From positions 999,501 through 1,063,500 of the forward strand of contig NZ_CP092183.1 of assembly GCF_023499255.1 (NCBI RefSeq): a stretch of 64,000 nt of DNA, read 5' to 3'. This DNA comes from Couchioplanes caeruleus (GTDB lineage Bacteria; Actinomycetota; Actinomycetes; Mycobacteriales; Micromonosporaceae). The notes beneath the pieces are model-generated. The model was not told the origin of the DNA. It did not search any database and worked only from the letters and a program-made list of their open reading frames with translations. Of this stretch, positions 44,874-52,470 are shown in pieces (position 1 is the first letter of the stretch; each line of letters starts with the position of its first letter). Both the position numbers and the translations under genes were made by a program.

Positions 44874-45707
44874 GTGGCGGTCAGCGACGAACGGCTCCGG
44901 GAGATGGCCTCGCGGCTCGTGGAGGTGCCCGGCGTGGTCGCCGTGACGCTCAGCGGCAGCCGGGCCCGTGGCACGCACGCCCCCGAGTCGGACACCGACG
45001 TCGGCCTCTACTACCGCGGGACGCTCGACCTCGCCGTGCTCGGCGCCCTGGCACGTGACGTCGCCGGCCCGGCGGCGCGGGTCACCGCACCCGGCGAGTG
45101 GGGGCCGTGGGTGGACGGCGGCGGCTGGCTCACCGTCGACGGCGCCCCCGTGGACTGGATCTACCGGGACCTCGACCGGGTCACCCGGGCGATCGCGGAC
45201 GCCGGGCACGGCCGGTACGCGTTCCACACCCAGGCCGGGCACCCGCTCGGCGTTCCCGACTTCACGTACGCCGGGGAAGTGGCGCTGAGCGTGATCCTCG
45301 CGGACTCCACCGGTGAGCTTGCGGCCCTGCAGCAGCGAGCACGGGTCTATCCGGCGGCGCTGCGTGAGGCGCTGATCGCGGGGCTGTGGGAGGCCGACTT
45401 CCTGGCCGGGATCGCGCGTAAAGCCGTGTCGCGCGGTGACGCCGCGTACGTCGCCGGATGCCTCTTCCGGCTCGTCGGGGTGTGCGCGCACGCGCTGCAC
45501 GGCGCGGCCGGGCGCTGGCTCATCAACGAGAAGGGCGCGGTGGCTTCGGCGGCGGCGCTTCCCGGCGCGCCCGAGCGCTTCCGGCAGCGCGTCGACGCGA
45601 TGTTCGCCTGCGTGGACGGCGACCCCGGCCACCTCCGCACAGCCCTCGACATGGCCGCCGACCTCGTGCTGGAGACCGCCGACGCGTGCGCCATGATGAC
45701 GCGATGA
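44874..45707 (+). CDS. Nucleotidyltransferase-domain protein
   Basis: The 277-aa protein has the minimal nucleotidyltransferase motif VTLSGSRARGTHAPESDTDV near residue 22, with the GS and DxD pair. A later Asp (APVDWIYRDLD) can be the third acidic residue. A helical C-terminus follows. Related proteins modify aminoglycosides or other small molecules, but this one is not close enough to call. The GTG at 44874 is chosen because GGGAGG ends nine bases before it. Its stop overlaps the next ATG by 4 nt. Confidence 0.82.
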   Translation: MAVSDERLREMASRLVEVPGVVAVTLSGSRARGTHAPESDTDVGLYYRGTLDLAVLGALARDVAGPAARVTAPGEWGPWVDGGGWLTVDGAPVDWIYRDLDRVTRAIADAGHGRYAFHTQAGHPLGVPDFTYAGEVALSVILADSTGELAALQQRARVYPAALREALIAGLWEADFLAGIARKAVSRGDAAYVAGCLFRLVGVCAHALHGAAGRWLINEKGAVASAAALPGAPERFRQRVDAMFACVDGDPGHLRTALDMAADLVLETADACAMMTR

Positions 45708-46441
45708 CCGCCGACGAACCCACCATCCTCGCGACCAGCGCCGGCTTCGAACGCGGCCGGTACGGCATCTTCGACCTGCGTCCCGGCCCGATCCACCACT
45801 TCGCGGCCGAACTGGCGAACGCCGGCGACGACGCCCGGTTCTGCTTCCTGCACCAGGCCATCGGCGACCCGGACAACTGGATCGGCGCGACCTACGCGGC
45901 CTTCGCGAAGACGAACTACCGCGCCTCGCACCTGCAGCTGTTCCCGATGCCGAACCACGACGACATCCGCGCCCACCTGCTCGAGCAGGACGTCATCTGG
46001 GTCAACGGCGGCAGCGTCGCGAACCTCTGCGCGGTCTGGCGGGCCCACGGCCTCGAGGAGATCCTGTACGAGGCATGGCAGGCCGGCGTGGTCCTCGGCG
46101 GTGTCTCGGCCGGCTCGATCTGCTGGCACGTCGGCGGCAGCACCGACAGCTACGGCTTCGAGCTGCGCGGCTTCACCGACGGGCTGGGCTGGCTGCCGTA
46201 CAGCAACGGGGTGCACTACGACGGCGAGGAGCAGCGTCGGCCGATGATGCACAAGCTGATCGGCGACGGCACGCTGCCCGACGGGTACGCGACCGACGAC
46301 GGCGCCGGCCTGGTCTACCGCGGCACCCGCCTCGCCGAGGTGGTGGCCGAGCGCGAGGGCCCGCTGGGGTACGAGCTGAAGCGGGCAGCGGACGGCTCGG
46401 TGACCGAGACGCCGCTGCCCACCCGCGTGCTGAAGAACTAG
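45704..46441 (+). CDS. S51-family (peptidase E-like) protein
   Basis: The 245-aa protein has the class I glutamine-amidotransferase-like fold of peptidase E. It includes DVIWVNGGSVANLCAVWRAH, then the nucleophile in GGVSAGSICWHVGG near residue 140, and later His-containing loops. The family hydrolyses Asp-containing dipeptides or cyanophycin-like substrates. It starts inside the stop of the nucleotidyltransferase gene. It ends by overlapping the convergent ThuA gene by 4 nt. Confidence 0.86.
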   Translation: MTADEPTILATSAGFERGRYGIFDLRPGPIHHFAAELANAGDDARFCFLHQAIGDPDNWIGATYAAFAKTNYRASHLQLFPMPNHDDIRAHLLEQDVIWVNGGSVANLCAVWRAHGLEEILYEAWQAGVVLGGVSAGSICWHVGGSTDSYGFELRGFTDGLGWLPYSNGVHYDGEEQRRPMMHKLIGDGTLPDGYATDDGAGLVYRGTRLAEVVAEREGPLGYELKRAADGSVTETPLPTRVLKN

Positions 46442-48120
46442 GGGAGCACCCACTTCTGGTTCGCGGCGCCCAGGCAGTCCCAGATGTGGATCTGCTGGCC
46501 GTCGGCGGAGCTGTTGTTGGACACGTCGAGGCACCGGCCCGACTGCGGGTTGCGGACGGTGCCGTCGGGCTGGGCCGACCAGACCTGCGCGCCGCTGTTG
46601 TTGCAGGTGTACAGCTGGACCTTGGTGCCGTTGGTGGTGCCGCCGCCGGAGACGTCGAGGCACTTGCCGAGCGCCTTGAACGTGCTGTTCGGGGTCACGG
46701 TCCAGTTCTGCGCCGCTGTGTTGTTGCAGGTGTAGAGCTGGATCTTCGTACCGTCGGCGGTGCCGGCGCCCGAGACGTCGAGGCACTTGTTCGCCAGGCC
46801 GCGTACCGGGCCGGTGCGCGGGCCGGGCGGCGGGGTGGTGCCGCCGAGCTCCTTGATCCGGACGTTGCGGAACGAGACGTCGTCGCCGTCGCCGTGGTTC
46901 TGCAGGCCGATGTGCCCGGCCAGCGAGCGCACCGGGTCGGTGTCGGTGAAATCGTTGATCTTCGTGCCGTTGAGGAAGACCTGCAGGTGTTCCCCCTCGA
47001 CCAGCAGCTCGTACGTGTTCCACTCGCCGGGCGGGTTCAGCGCGGCGTCGCGGGCGGCGAGGTCGGCCGACTTGAACGTGTACACCGCGCCGGTCGTGCG
47101 GTCGGCGGCGTCCGTGGCGTCGATCTGCACCTCGTAGCCGCTGTTCACCGCGGACCACGGGTCGTCCGACGGCGGGAAGCCGATGAAGACCCCGGAGTTG
47201 TCGTCGCCGGCCATCTTCCAGTCCAGCTTGAGCGAGTAGTTGGTGAACTGCTTCGCGCTGTACCACAGCAGGCCCATGCCGCCCGTGGACGTCAGCGTCT
47301 TGTCGGTGTTGGTGAAGGAGCCCGGACCGGCCTGTGACCAGCCGGCCGTGGAGCCGTCGTACAGCTTGGTGTAGCCGGTCTCGGGCCGGCAGTCCGCGTT
47401 CGCTGCTCGGGCCGCGTACCGGATGCCGCCGAGCAGGTGGGCCCGGAACGCCGGATCGCTGTACGACTCGATGGTGTGGCCGCCGCCGGTGTAGAACGAC
47501 CGGCCGCCGTCGAACGTCTTGCACCAGGCATGCGGGTGGTCGGCGCCCATGCCGCCGCCGGAGTACGAGCTCTCGTCCAGCGTGGCCAGCACGTGCGCCG
47601 TGGAACGGGCGTTGGTGCGGTAGTTGTACCACTCGTCGGTCCGGCGCCAGCGCTCCGGCAGATGCGCGGTGGCCGGGTGCGCCCGGTCCTCGACCACCAC
47701 GTCGGCGGCCTGGATCGCCGGGTGCGAGGCGAACCACGCGCCGACCAGGTCGCCGTAGAACGGCCAGTCGTACTCGGTGTCGGCCGCGGCGTGCACCCCG
47801 ACGTAGCCGCCCCCGCCGCGGACGTAGCCCTCGAAGGCGGTCTGCTGCGCGGCGTTCAGCACGTCGCCGGTGGTGTTGAGGAAGACCACGGCCTCGTACG
47901 GAGCGAGCCCGGCCGTGGTGAAGACCGCTGGGTCCTCGGTCGCGGTGACGGAGAAGCCGTTGGCCGCGCCCAGCTCACGGATGGCGGTGGTGCCGGCGGG
48001 GATCGAGTCGTGCCGGAAGCCGGCCGTCCGTGAGAAGACCAGCACGTCGTACGGGTCGTCGGCGGCCGCGGCCACCGGTGCGGGCAGCAGCAACAGGGCG
48101 GCGAGCACCTTACCGATCAT
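46438..48120 (-). CDS. Secreted ThuA-like / DUF1080 / ricin-lectin protein
   Basis: The 560-aa precursor has a signal peptide (about residues 1-20). A ThuA domain follows (25-225; VLVFSRTAGFRHDSIPAGTT, then GVHAAADTEYDWPFYGDLVG). A DUF1080/concanavalin-like domain (240-430) ends in AGHIGLQNHGDGDDVSFRNV. A ricin-type lectin of about 130 residues closes the protein, with three QxW repeats (QNW, QVW, QKW). ThuA domains are linked to sugar metabolism and DUF1080 is sugar-binding or hydrolytic. The lectin is almost identical in DNA to that of the preceding gene. Its ATG overlaps that gene's stop by 4 nt. Confidence 0.9.
   Translation of the reverse strand: MIGKVLAALLLLPAPVAAAADDPYDVLVFSRTAGFRHDSIPAGTTAIRELGAANGFSVTATEDPAVFTTAGLAPYEAVVFLNTTGDVLNAAQQTAFEGYVRGGGGYVGVHAAADTEYDWPFYGDLVGAWFASHPAIQAADVVVEDRAHPATAHLPERWRRTDEWYNYRTNARSTAHVLATLDESSYSGGGMGADHPHAWCKTFDGGRSFYTGGGHTIESYSDPAFRAHLLGGIRYAARAANADCRPETGYTKLYDGSTAGWSQAGPGSFTNTDKTLTSTGGMGLLWYSAKQFTNYSLKLDWKMAGDDNSGVFIGFPPSDDPWSAVNSGYEVQIDATDAADRTTGAVYTFKSADLAARDAALNPPGEWNTYELLVEGEHLQVFLNGTKINDFTDTDPVRSLAGHIGLQNHGDGDDVSFRNVRIKELGGTTPPPGPRTGPVRGLANKCLDVSGAGTADGTKIQLYTCNNTAAQNWTVTPNSTFKALGKCLDVSGGGTTNGTKVQLYTCNNSGAQVWSAQPDGTVRNPQSGRCLDVSNNSSADGQQIHIWDCLGAANQKWVLP
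46442..46825. repeat. Ricin-lectin coding repeat, copy A
   Basis: This stretch is about 95% identical (about 19 mismatches by eye over 384 bases) to 48121-48504. Both copies encode the C-terminal ricin lectin of adjacent secreted proteins. Confidence 0.9.
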
Positions 48121-50942
48121 GGGAGCACCCACTTCTGGTTGGCCGCGCCCAGGCAGTCCCAGATGTGGATCTGCTGGCCGTCGGCGGAGCTGTTGTTGGA
48201 CACGTCGAGGCACCGGCCCGACTGCGGGTTGCGGACAGTGCCGTCGGGCTGGGCCGACCAGACCTGCGCGCCGCTGTTGTTGCAGGTGTACAGCTGGACC
48301 TTGGTGCCGTTGGTGGTGCCGCCGCCCGCCACGTCGAGGCACTTGCCGAGCGCCTTGAACGTGCTGTTCGGCGTGACGGTCCAGTTCTGCGCCGCTGTGT
48401 TGTTGCAGGTGTAGAGCTGGATCTTCGTGCCGTCCGCGGTGGCCCCGCCGGAGATGTCGAGGCACTTGTTCGCCAGGCCGCGGACGGGCCCGGTGCGGGG
48501 GCCGCCCGAGCCGTTGAGCGTGAACGCGTCCACGTCGAAGAGCGCGCCCGTGCCGCCGGAGAAGGTCAGGTAGAGCGTGCCGGCGGCGGCCGGGGCGCCG
48601 CTGATCGTGCCGGTCACGTCGGTGAACGTCTCCCAGCCGCCGGTCACCGGGACCGTGGCCGAGCCGAGGATCGTGCCGGTGGGCGAGCCCGTACGGACCT
48701 GCAGCGTGCCGCCCGCGCCGCCGGAGGAGACCCGCGCGGTGAAGGACGTGGCGTTGTCCAGCCGGTACGGCTCGAACGCGATCCAGTCGCCGTTGTCGAT
48801 GTTGCCGACCGTCCGGCCGCCCTCGGCCTGCGTCTTGGTGATGGCGTCGACGCCGGAGGAGGTCTTGTAGTGCTCCGCCTGCCGGTGCCGGGGCTGCAGG
48901 GTGTGCTGGGTGTGCGTGGTCAGCCCGCCCGCGTCGGTGTACTCGGCGTCGAAGACCGCGAAGATGTTCGCCGCCGCGTCGTGCTCGCCGTCGACCGGGA
49001 TCGTGATCGAGCCGGTGCAGCCGTTCTGCGACGTGATCTGGTGGCCGTGGCTGTCGTGGCCCAGCACGTACGTCATCTTGACCTTGGCGCAGTCGATGGA
49101 CGTGTCCTCCGGGTCGGTCACGGTGATCGAGAACGGGATCGTGTCGCCGTACGCGAAGAGCGATCCGTTGTTGGGGCTGTTGATCCGGACCGTCGGCGCG
49201 GTGTTGCCGACCGTGATCTGCACGCTCGCGGTGCCGGTCAGGCCCTCGGCGTCGGTCACCGTCAGCGTCGCGGAGTACGTCCCGTTCGTGGTGTACGTCT
49301 TCGTCGGGTTGGCCGCGGTCGACGTGCTGCCGTCACCGAACGCCCAGCGGTACGTCAGCGCCGAACCCTCGGGATCCGACGAGCCCGCCGAGGAGAACGT
49401 GACGCTCAGCGGCGCCTGCCCGGAGGTGCGGTTCGCGCTCGCCACGGCGGTGGGGGCCCGGTTGGAGCCGGCCAGGTAGTCGAAGCGGTAGAGCGCCGAG
49501 TTGGCGTCGCCGTTGAAGTAGCCGGTGCCGTAGTCGAGGACGTACAGGGCGCCGTCCGGCCCGAACGCCATGTCCATGACCTGCTTGCCGCTCCACGGGA
49601 AGGACGAGATCTCGCCGACCGAGCCGTCCGCGCCGACGTGGATGGGCTTGATCCAGCCGCGGCCCAGCTCGCCGGCGAAGAAGTGGCCGTCGAGGCCGGC
49701 CGGGAACTTCGTGGGCGAGTTCAGGTTCGGGTCGAAGCGGTAGACCGGGCCGGCCATCGGGGACTCGGAGCCGCCGCCGAACTCGGGCGGGGTGCCGCTG
49801 TCGCCGCCGTACTTGATCCAGGCCGGCCGCGCCGGGGGCAGCTTGGTCTGGCCGGTGTTGCGGAACGAGTTGTTCGTCGGGCCGCCCGCGCAGTCGTACT
49901 TGGGCCCGGTGCTGTTGGTGGCGAAGTTCCACTCGTTGTACGTCTCGGCGCTGGTGTTGGAGCCCGTGCAGTACGGCCACCCGTAGTTGCCGGGGCTGGT
50001 GATCCGGTTGAACTCGACCTGGCCGCCGGGGCCCCGGTTCGGGTCGGTGCTGCCCGCGTCGGGGCCGTAGTCGCCGAGGTAGACCACGCCGGTCGCCTTG
50101 TCGACGCTCATCCGGAACGGATTGCGGAAGCCCATCGCGTAGATCTCGGGGCGGGTGTTCGGCGTACCCGGGGCGAAGAGGTTGCCGCTCGGGACGGAGT
50201 ACGACCCGTTCGCGTTCACCTTGATCCGCAGCACCTTGCCGCGCAGGTCGTTGGTGTTGCCGGCGCTGCGCTGCGCGTCGTACCCGGGGTTGCGGTCGGT
50301 GCGCTCGTCGATGGGCGCGTACCCGGCCGAGTCGAACGGGTTGGAGTCGTCGCCGGTGGACAGGTAGAGGTTGCCCGCCGCGTCGAAGTCGATGTCGCCG
50401 CCGACGTGGCAGCACAGGCCGCGGTCGGCGGGCACGTCGAGGACGTCCACCTTGCTGGCGGTGTTGAGGGTGAAGTCGGCGTTGAGCGTGTACCGGGAGA
50501 GCCGGTTGACGCCCTGCCACGCGGACCAGTTGCTGCCGGTCGCCGGGGCGTCGCCGGGGGGCGTGGACAGCGGCGGCGCGTAGTACAAGTAGATCTGGCG
50601 GTTGCTGCTGAAGCCCGGGTCGACGCCGACGCCCTGCAGCCCCTCCTCGTCGTGGTTGTAGACGGCGAGCGTGCCGATGACGGTGGTGGTGCCGTTCGCG
50701 TCCGTACGCCGCAGCGTGCCGTTGCGGGCGGTGTGCAGCACGGACCGGTCGGGCAGGACGGCCAGGGCCATCGGCTCGCCGACCTCGTCGACGCCCTTGG
50801 CGAGGGTGACCTGCTGGTAGTCGGTGGGGTCGACGTCGTGGGCGCGCGCGGGGGAGGCGACGGCGACCAGCAGGCCGGCCGTCAGCACGGCGACCGCGGC
50901 GCCTGATCGATATCTGGGCATGCGTCGATGTCTTGCGGACAT
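48117..50942 (-). CDS. Secreted PQQ-type sugar dehydrogenase with PKD, CBM and ricin-lectin domains
   Basis: The 941-aa precursor has a signal peptide ending near ASPARA (about residue 34). The beta-propeller of soluble glucose/sorbosone dehydrogenases follows (40-490; HDEEGLQGVGVDPGF, then GLCCHVGGDIDFDAAGNLYL, then ELGRGWIKPIHVG). A PKD domain (500-585; WAFGDGSTSTAANPTKTYTT), a further Ig-like region (590-690), a CBM6-like domain (690-800) and the terminal ricin lectin complete it. It likely oxidises or binds polysaccharide sugars outside the cell. AAAGGGATGG precedes the ATG. It is transcribed before the ThuA gene with a 4-nt overlap. Confidence 0.92.
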   Translation of the reverse strand: MSARHRRMPRYRSGAAVAVLTAGLLVAVASPARAHDVDPTDYQQVTLAKGVDEVGEPMALAVLPDRSVLHTARNGTLRRTDANGTTTVIGTLAVYNHDEEGLQGVGVDPGFSSNRQIYLYYAPPLSTPPGDAPATGSNWSAWQGVNRLSRYTLNADFTLNTASKVDVLDVPADRGLCCHVGGDIDFDAAGNLYLSTGDDSNPFDSAGYAPIDERTDRNPGYDAQRSAGNTNDLRGKVLRIKVNANGSYSVPSGNLFAPGTPNTRPEIYAMGFRNPFRMSVDKATGVVYLGDYGPDAGSTDPNRGPGGQVEFNRITSPGNYGWPYCTGSNTSAETYNEWNFATNSTGPKYDCAGGPTNNSFRNTGQTKLPPARPAWIKYGGDSGTPPEFGGGSESPMAGPVYRFDPNLNSPTKFPAGLDGHFFAGELGRGWIKPIHVGADGSVGEISSFPWSGKQVMDMAFGPDGALYVLDYGTGYFNGDANSALYRFDYLAGSNRAPTAVASANRTSGQAPLSVTFSSAGSSDPEGSALTYRWAFGDGSTSTAANPTKTYTTNGTYSATLTVTDAEGLTGTASVQITVGNTAPTVRINSPNNGSLFAYGDTIPFSITVTDPEDTSIDCAKVKMTYVLGHDSHGHQITSQNGCTGSITIPVDGEHDAAANIFAVFDAEYTDAGGLTTHTQHTLQPRHRQAEHYKTSSGVDAITKTQAEGGRTVGNIDNGDWIAFEPYRLDNATSFTARVSSGGAGGTLQVRTGSPTGTILGSATVPVTGGWETFTDVTGTISGAPAAAGTLYLTFSGGTGALFDVDAFTLNGSGGPRTGPVRGLANKCLDISGGATADGTKIQLYTCNNTAAQNWTVTPNSTFKALGKCLDVAGGGTTNGTKVQLYTCNNSGAQVWSAQPDGTVRNPQSGRCLDVSNNSSADGQQIHIWDCLGAANQKWVLP
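48121..48504. repeat. Ricin-lectin coding repeat, copy B
   Basis: This is the second copy of the repeat described at 46442-46825, in the same orientation, 1,679 bases away. Synonymous and non-synonymous changes are few, consistent with recent duplication or gene conversion. Confidence 0.9.
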
Positions 50943-51072
50943 GGGGGTCCATCCCTTTCCTGACGTGGGGGAATTGCCAGGCGAACCGCGCGGGCCCCGG
51001 GGACGGCCGCGCCGCTCGTAACCGCCATGTAACGGTGAGGAAACGCTAGTTACTTCCGCAGCGGCTGTCCAT

Positions 51073-51102
51073 ACTTTCGTCAGTCCTGCATGGACTTTCG
51101 TC
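51073..51102. promoter_or_regulatory. Tandem nonamer, possible operator of the sugar dehydrogenase operon
   Basis: ACTTTCGTC occurs twice, at 51073-51081 and 51094-51102, 21 bases apart, two helical turns. It lies about 130-160 bases upstream of the secreted dehydrogenase gene. GAAAGT/ACTTTC elements are known upstream of secreted glycan-degrading genes in streptomycetes, but the match here is loose. Confidence 0.5.
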
Positions 51103-51111
51103 GATCACGAC

Positions 51112-51144
51112 AAAAAGGTGCGCCACCCCATGGGGTGGCGCACC
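51112..51144 (-). terminator. Rho-independent terminator with T tract
   Basis: A perfect 28-bp palindrome at 51117-51144 (GGTGCGCCACCCCA and its complement) is followed on the minus strand by TTTTT (51116-51112). It ends the minus-strand PH-domain gene, whose stop is 20 bases upstream. Confidence 0.92.
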
Positions 51145-51164
51145 GTTCTCGCGGCAGGGAAGGG

Positions 51165-51527
51165 TCAGGACGCGTAGTGCAGGATGACGTTGTGCACGTG
51201 GTGGGTCTTCTCGGAGCCGCGGAACTCCACCTCGTAGACGTGCTGGCCGACGGTGATGGCGATGGTCCCGGTCGAGAAGTACTGCCCCACCCAGCTCTTG
51301 TTGCTGACCACGCTCACACTGCTGATCTTCGAATACGGGATGCTGGTGATCGCGAAGCGCTTCCCGGCGAAGGACTTGTCCTGGATGATCACCCGGCGGT
51401 TGGTGAGGCCGATGAAGCCGGTGCCGACGCCGACCGCGTCGTAGACCGCGATGATCTGCTCGCCGTCGAGCAGACCCGACTGGATCTGCTGGAACTGGCC
51501 CTTGCTGTCGTACACGGGAGCCGTCAT
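51165..51527 (-). CDS. Small PH-domain-like protein
   Basis: The 120-aa protein matches short bacterial PH-like proteins: LLDGEQIIAVYDAVGVGTGF, then IGLTNRRVIIQDKSFAGKRF, then ITSIPYSKISSVSVVSNKSW. It is cytosolic and its role is unknown. TAACCT (51541-51536) lies eight bases before the ATG and overlaps the stop of the upstream gene. Confidence 0.82.
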   Translation of the reverse strand: MTAPVYDSKGQFQQIQSGLLDGEQIIAVYDAVGVGTGFIGLTNRRVIIQDKSFAGKRFAITSIPYSKISSVSVVSNKSWVGQYFSTGTIAITVGQHVYEVEFRGSEKTHHVHNVILHYAS

Positions 51528-51538
51528 GACCGCCGAGG

Positions 51539-51850
51539 TTACTGCGGGCCGACCACCGTGCGGTACGCGTCCTCGATCCGCGCCGCCAGGGTGACCTCAC
51601 CATCGGTGATGGCCTGGCCGTCCGGCGCGCCGAGCAGGATCTGCGTGTGACCGTCCGTGCGGTGGATCCGGGGGCGCAGGCGCAGTGTGTCGGCCGCTAC
51701 CTTGATCCGCTCGGTCAGTGCGGCATGCTGACTGTCGTCGCACACGAGCACGCGCCTGAGCTGAACGCCGTCCTGCGTCCAGCCGCCGAGCACCGCCAGC
51801 GCGTCGCTCAGGTAATCGGAGCGGGCTCCCCGTGCTTTCCTGCCCCGCAT
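51539..51850 (-). CDS. Pterin-carbinolamine-dehydratase-like protein
   Basis: The 103-aa protein resembles 4a-hydroxytetrahydrobiopterin dehydratase in layout: DALAVLGGWTQDGVQLRRVL, then ALTERIKVAADTLRLRP, then ITDGEVTLAARIEDAYRTVV. The catalytic HHP motif of that family is replaced by RPR, so it is probably not an active dehydratase. GGGAGG precedes the ATG at 51850. It is immediately upstream of the PH-domain gene in one operon. Confidence 0.62.
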   Translation of the reverse strand: MRGRKARGARSDYLSDALAVLGGWTQDGVQLRRVLVCDDSQHAALTERIKVAADTLRLRPRIHRTDGHTQILLGAPDGQAITDGEVTLAARIEDAYRTVVGPQ

Positions 51851-52032
51851 GTCCACACCTCCCGGGCGTCGTTGCCGGCTTGTGGCCAAACTGTCGCCGT
51901 GTCGTCATGGTCGGTGCCCACAGTCTTGTCTTCGCTGTCAACTATGTCCACGCCCACATATCCGTGTTCTCGTGACGATCGGGACGCATCGTTCAACCTG
52001 TTCGGTCAAGTTTTGTGGCACGCTCTTGGTCC

Positions 52033-52470
52033 ATGCCCGCAGAACAGCACGTCAGCGCGCCGATGTCACGGAGAGTGATTGTGGCGGCCGTGATCGTCAG
52101 CGGCGGCCGGGTGCTCGCGTGTGAGCGGTCCGCTCCGCCCGAGGTCGCCGGGCGGTGGGAGTTCCCCGGCGGCAAGGTGGAGCCGGGCGAGAGCGACGCC
52201 GAGGCCCTCGCCCGCGAATGCGCAGAAGAGCTCGGCGTGCGGGTCGAGGTGGGCGCCCGGGTGGGTCCGGACGTGCCGCTGGCGCACGGCCGTGCCGTCC
52301 TGCGCGTCTTCGCGGTGACGCTGCTGAACGGCGACGAGCCGCGCGCCCTGGAACACACGGCGATGCGCTGGCTGGCGGCGGACGAGCTGGACAGCGTGCC
52401 GTGGCTGCCCGCCGACAGACCGATCGTGGCGGAGCTGCCCGGGCTACTGGCCGCCGATCGTCCGGCGTAG
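52033..52470 (+). CDS. Nudix hydrolase, MutT-type
   Basis: The 145-aa protein has a complete Nudix box, GGKVEPGESDAEALARECAE then ELGV, near residues 51-74. RWEFPGG precedes it, as in MutT. The family hydrolyses oxidised (d)NTPs such as 8-oxo-dGTP and CTP analogues. An ATG at 52063 in the same frame is an alternative start. Its 3' end overlaps the convergent acyl-CoA ligase gene by 27 bases. Confidence 0.9.
   Translation: MPAEQHVSAPMSRRVIVAAVIVSGGRVLACERSAPPEVAGRWEFPGGKVEPGESDAEALARECAEELGVRVEVGARVGPDVPLAHGRAVLRVFAVTLLNGDEPRALEHTAMRWLAADELDSVPWLPADRPIVAELPGLLAADRPA

Noticed and set aside
48030..50906. 958-aa plus-strand frame opposite the sugar dehydrogenase gene
   Set aside because: Low-complexity Arg/Val/Gly/Ala translation antisense to a clear multi-domain secreted protein.
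42507..51144. A secondary-metabolite gene cluster around the methyltransferase/nucleotidyltransferase operon
   Set aside because: No core biosynthetic enzyme (NRPS, PKS, terpene synthase, RiPP maturase) is present nearby.
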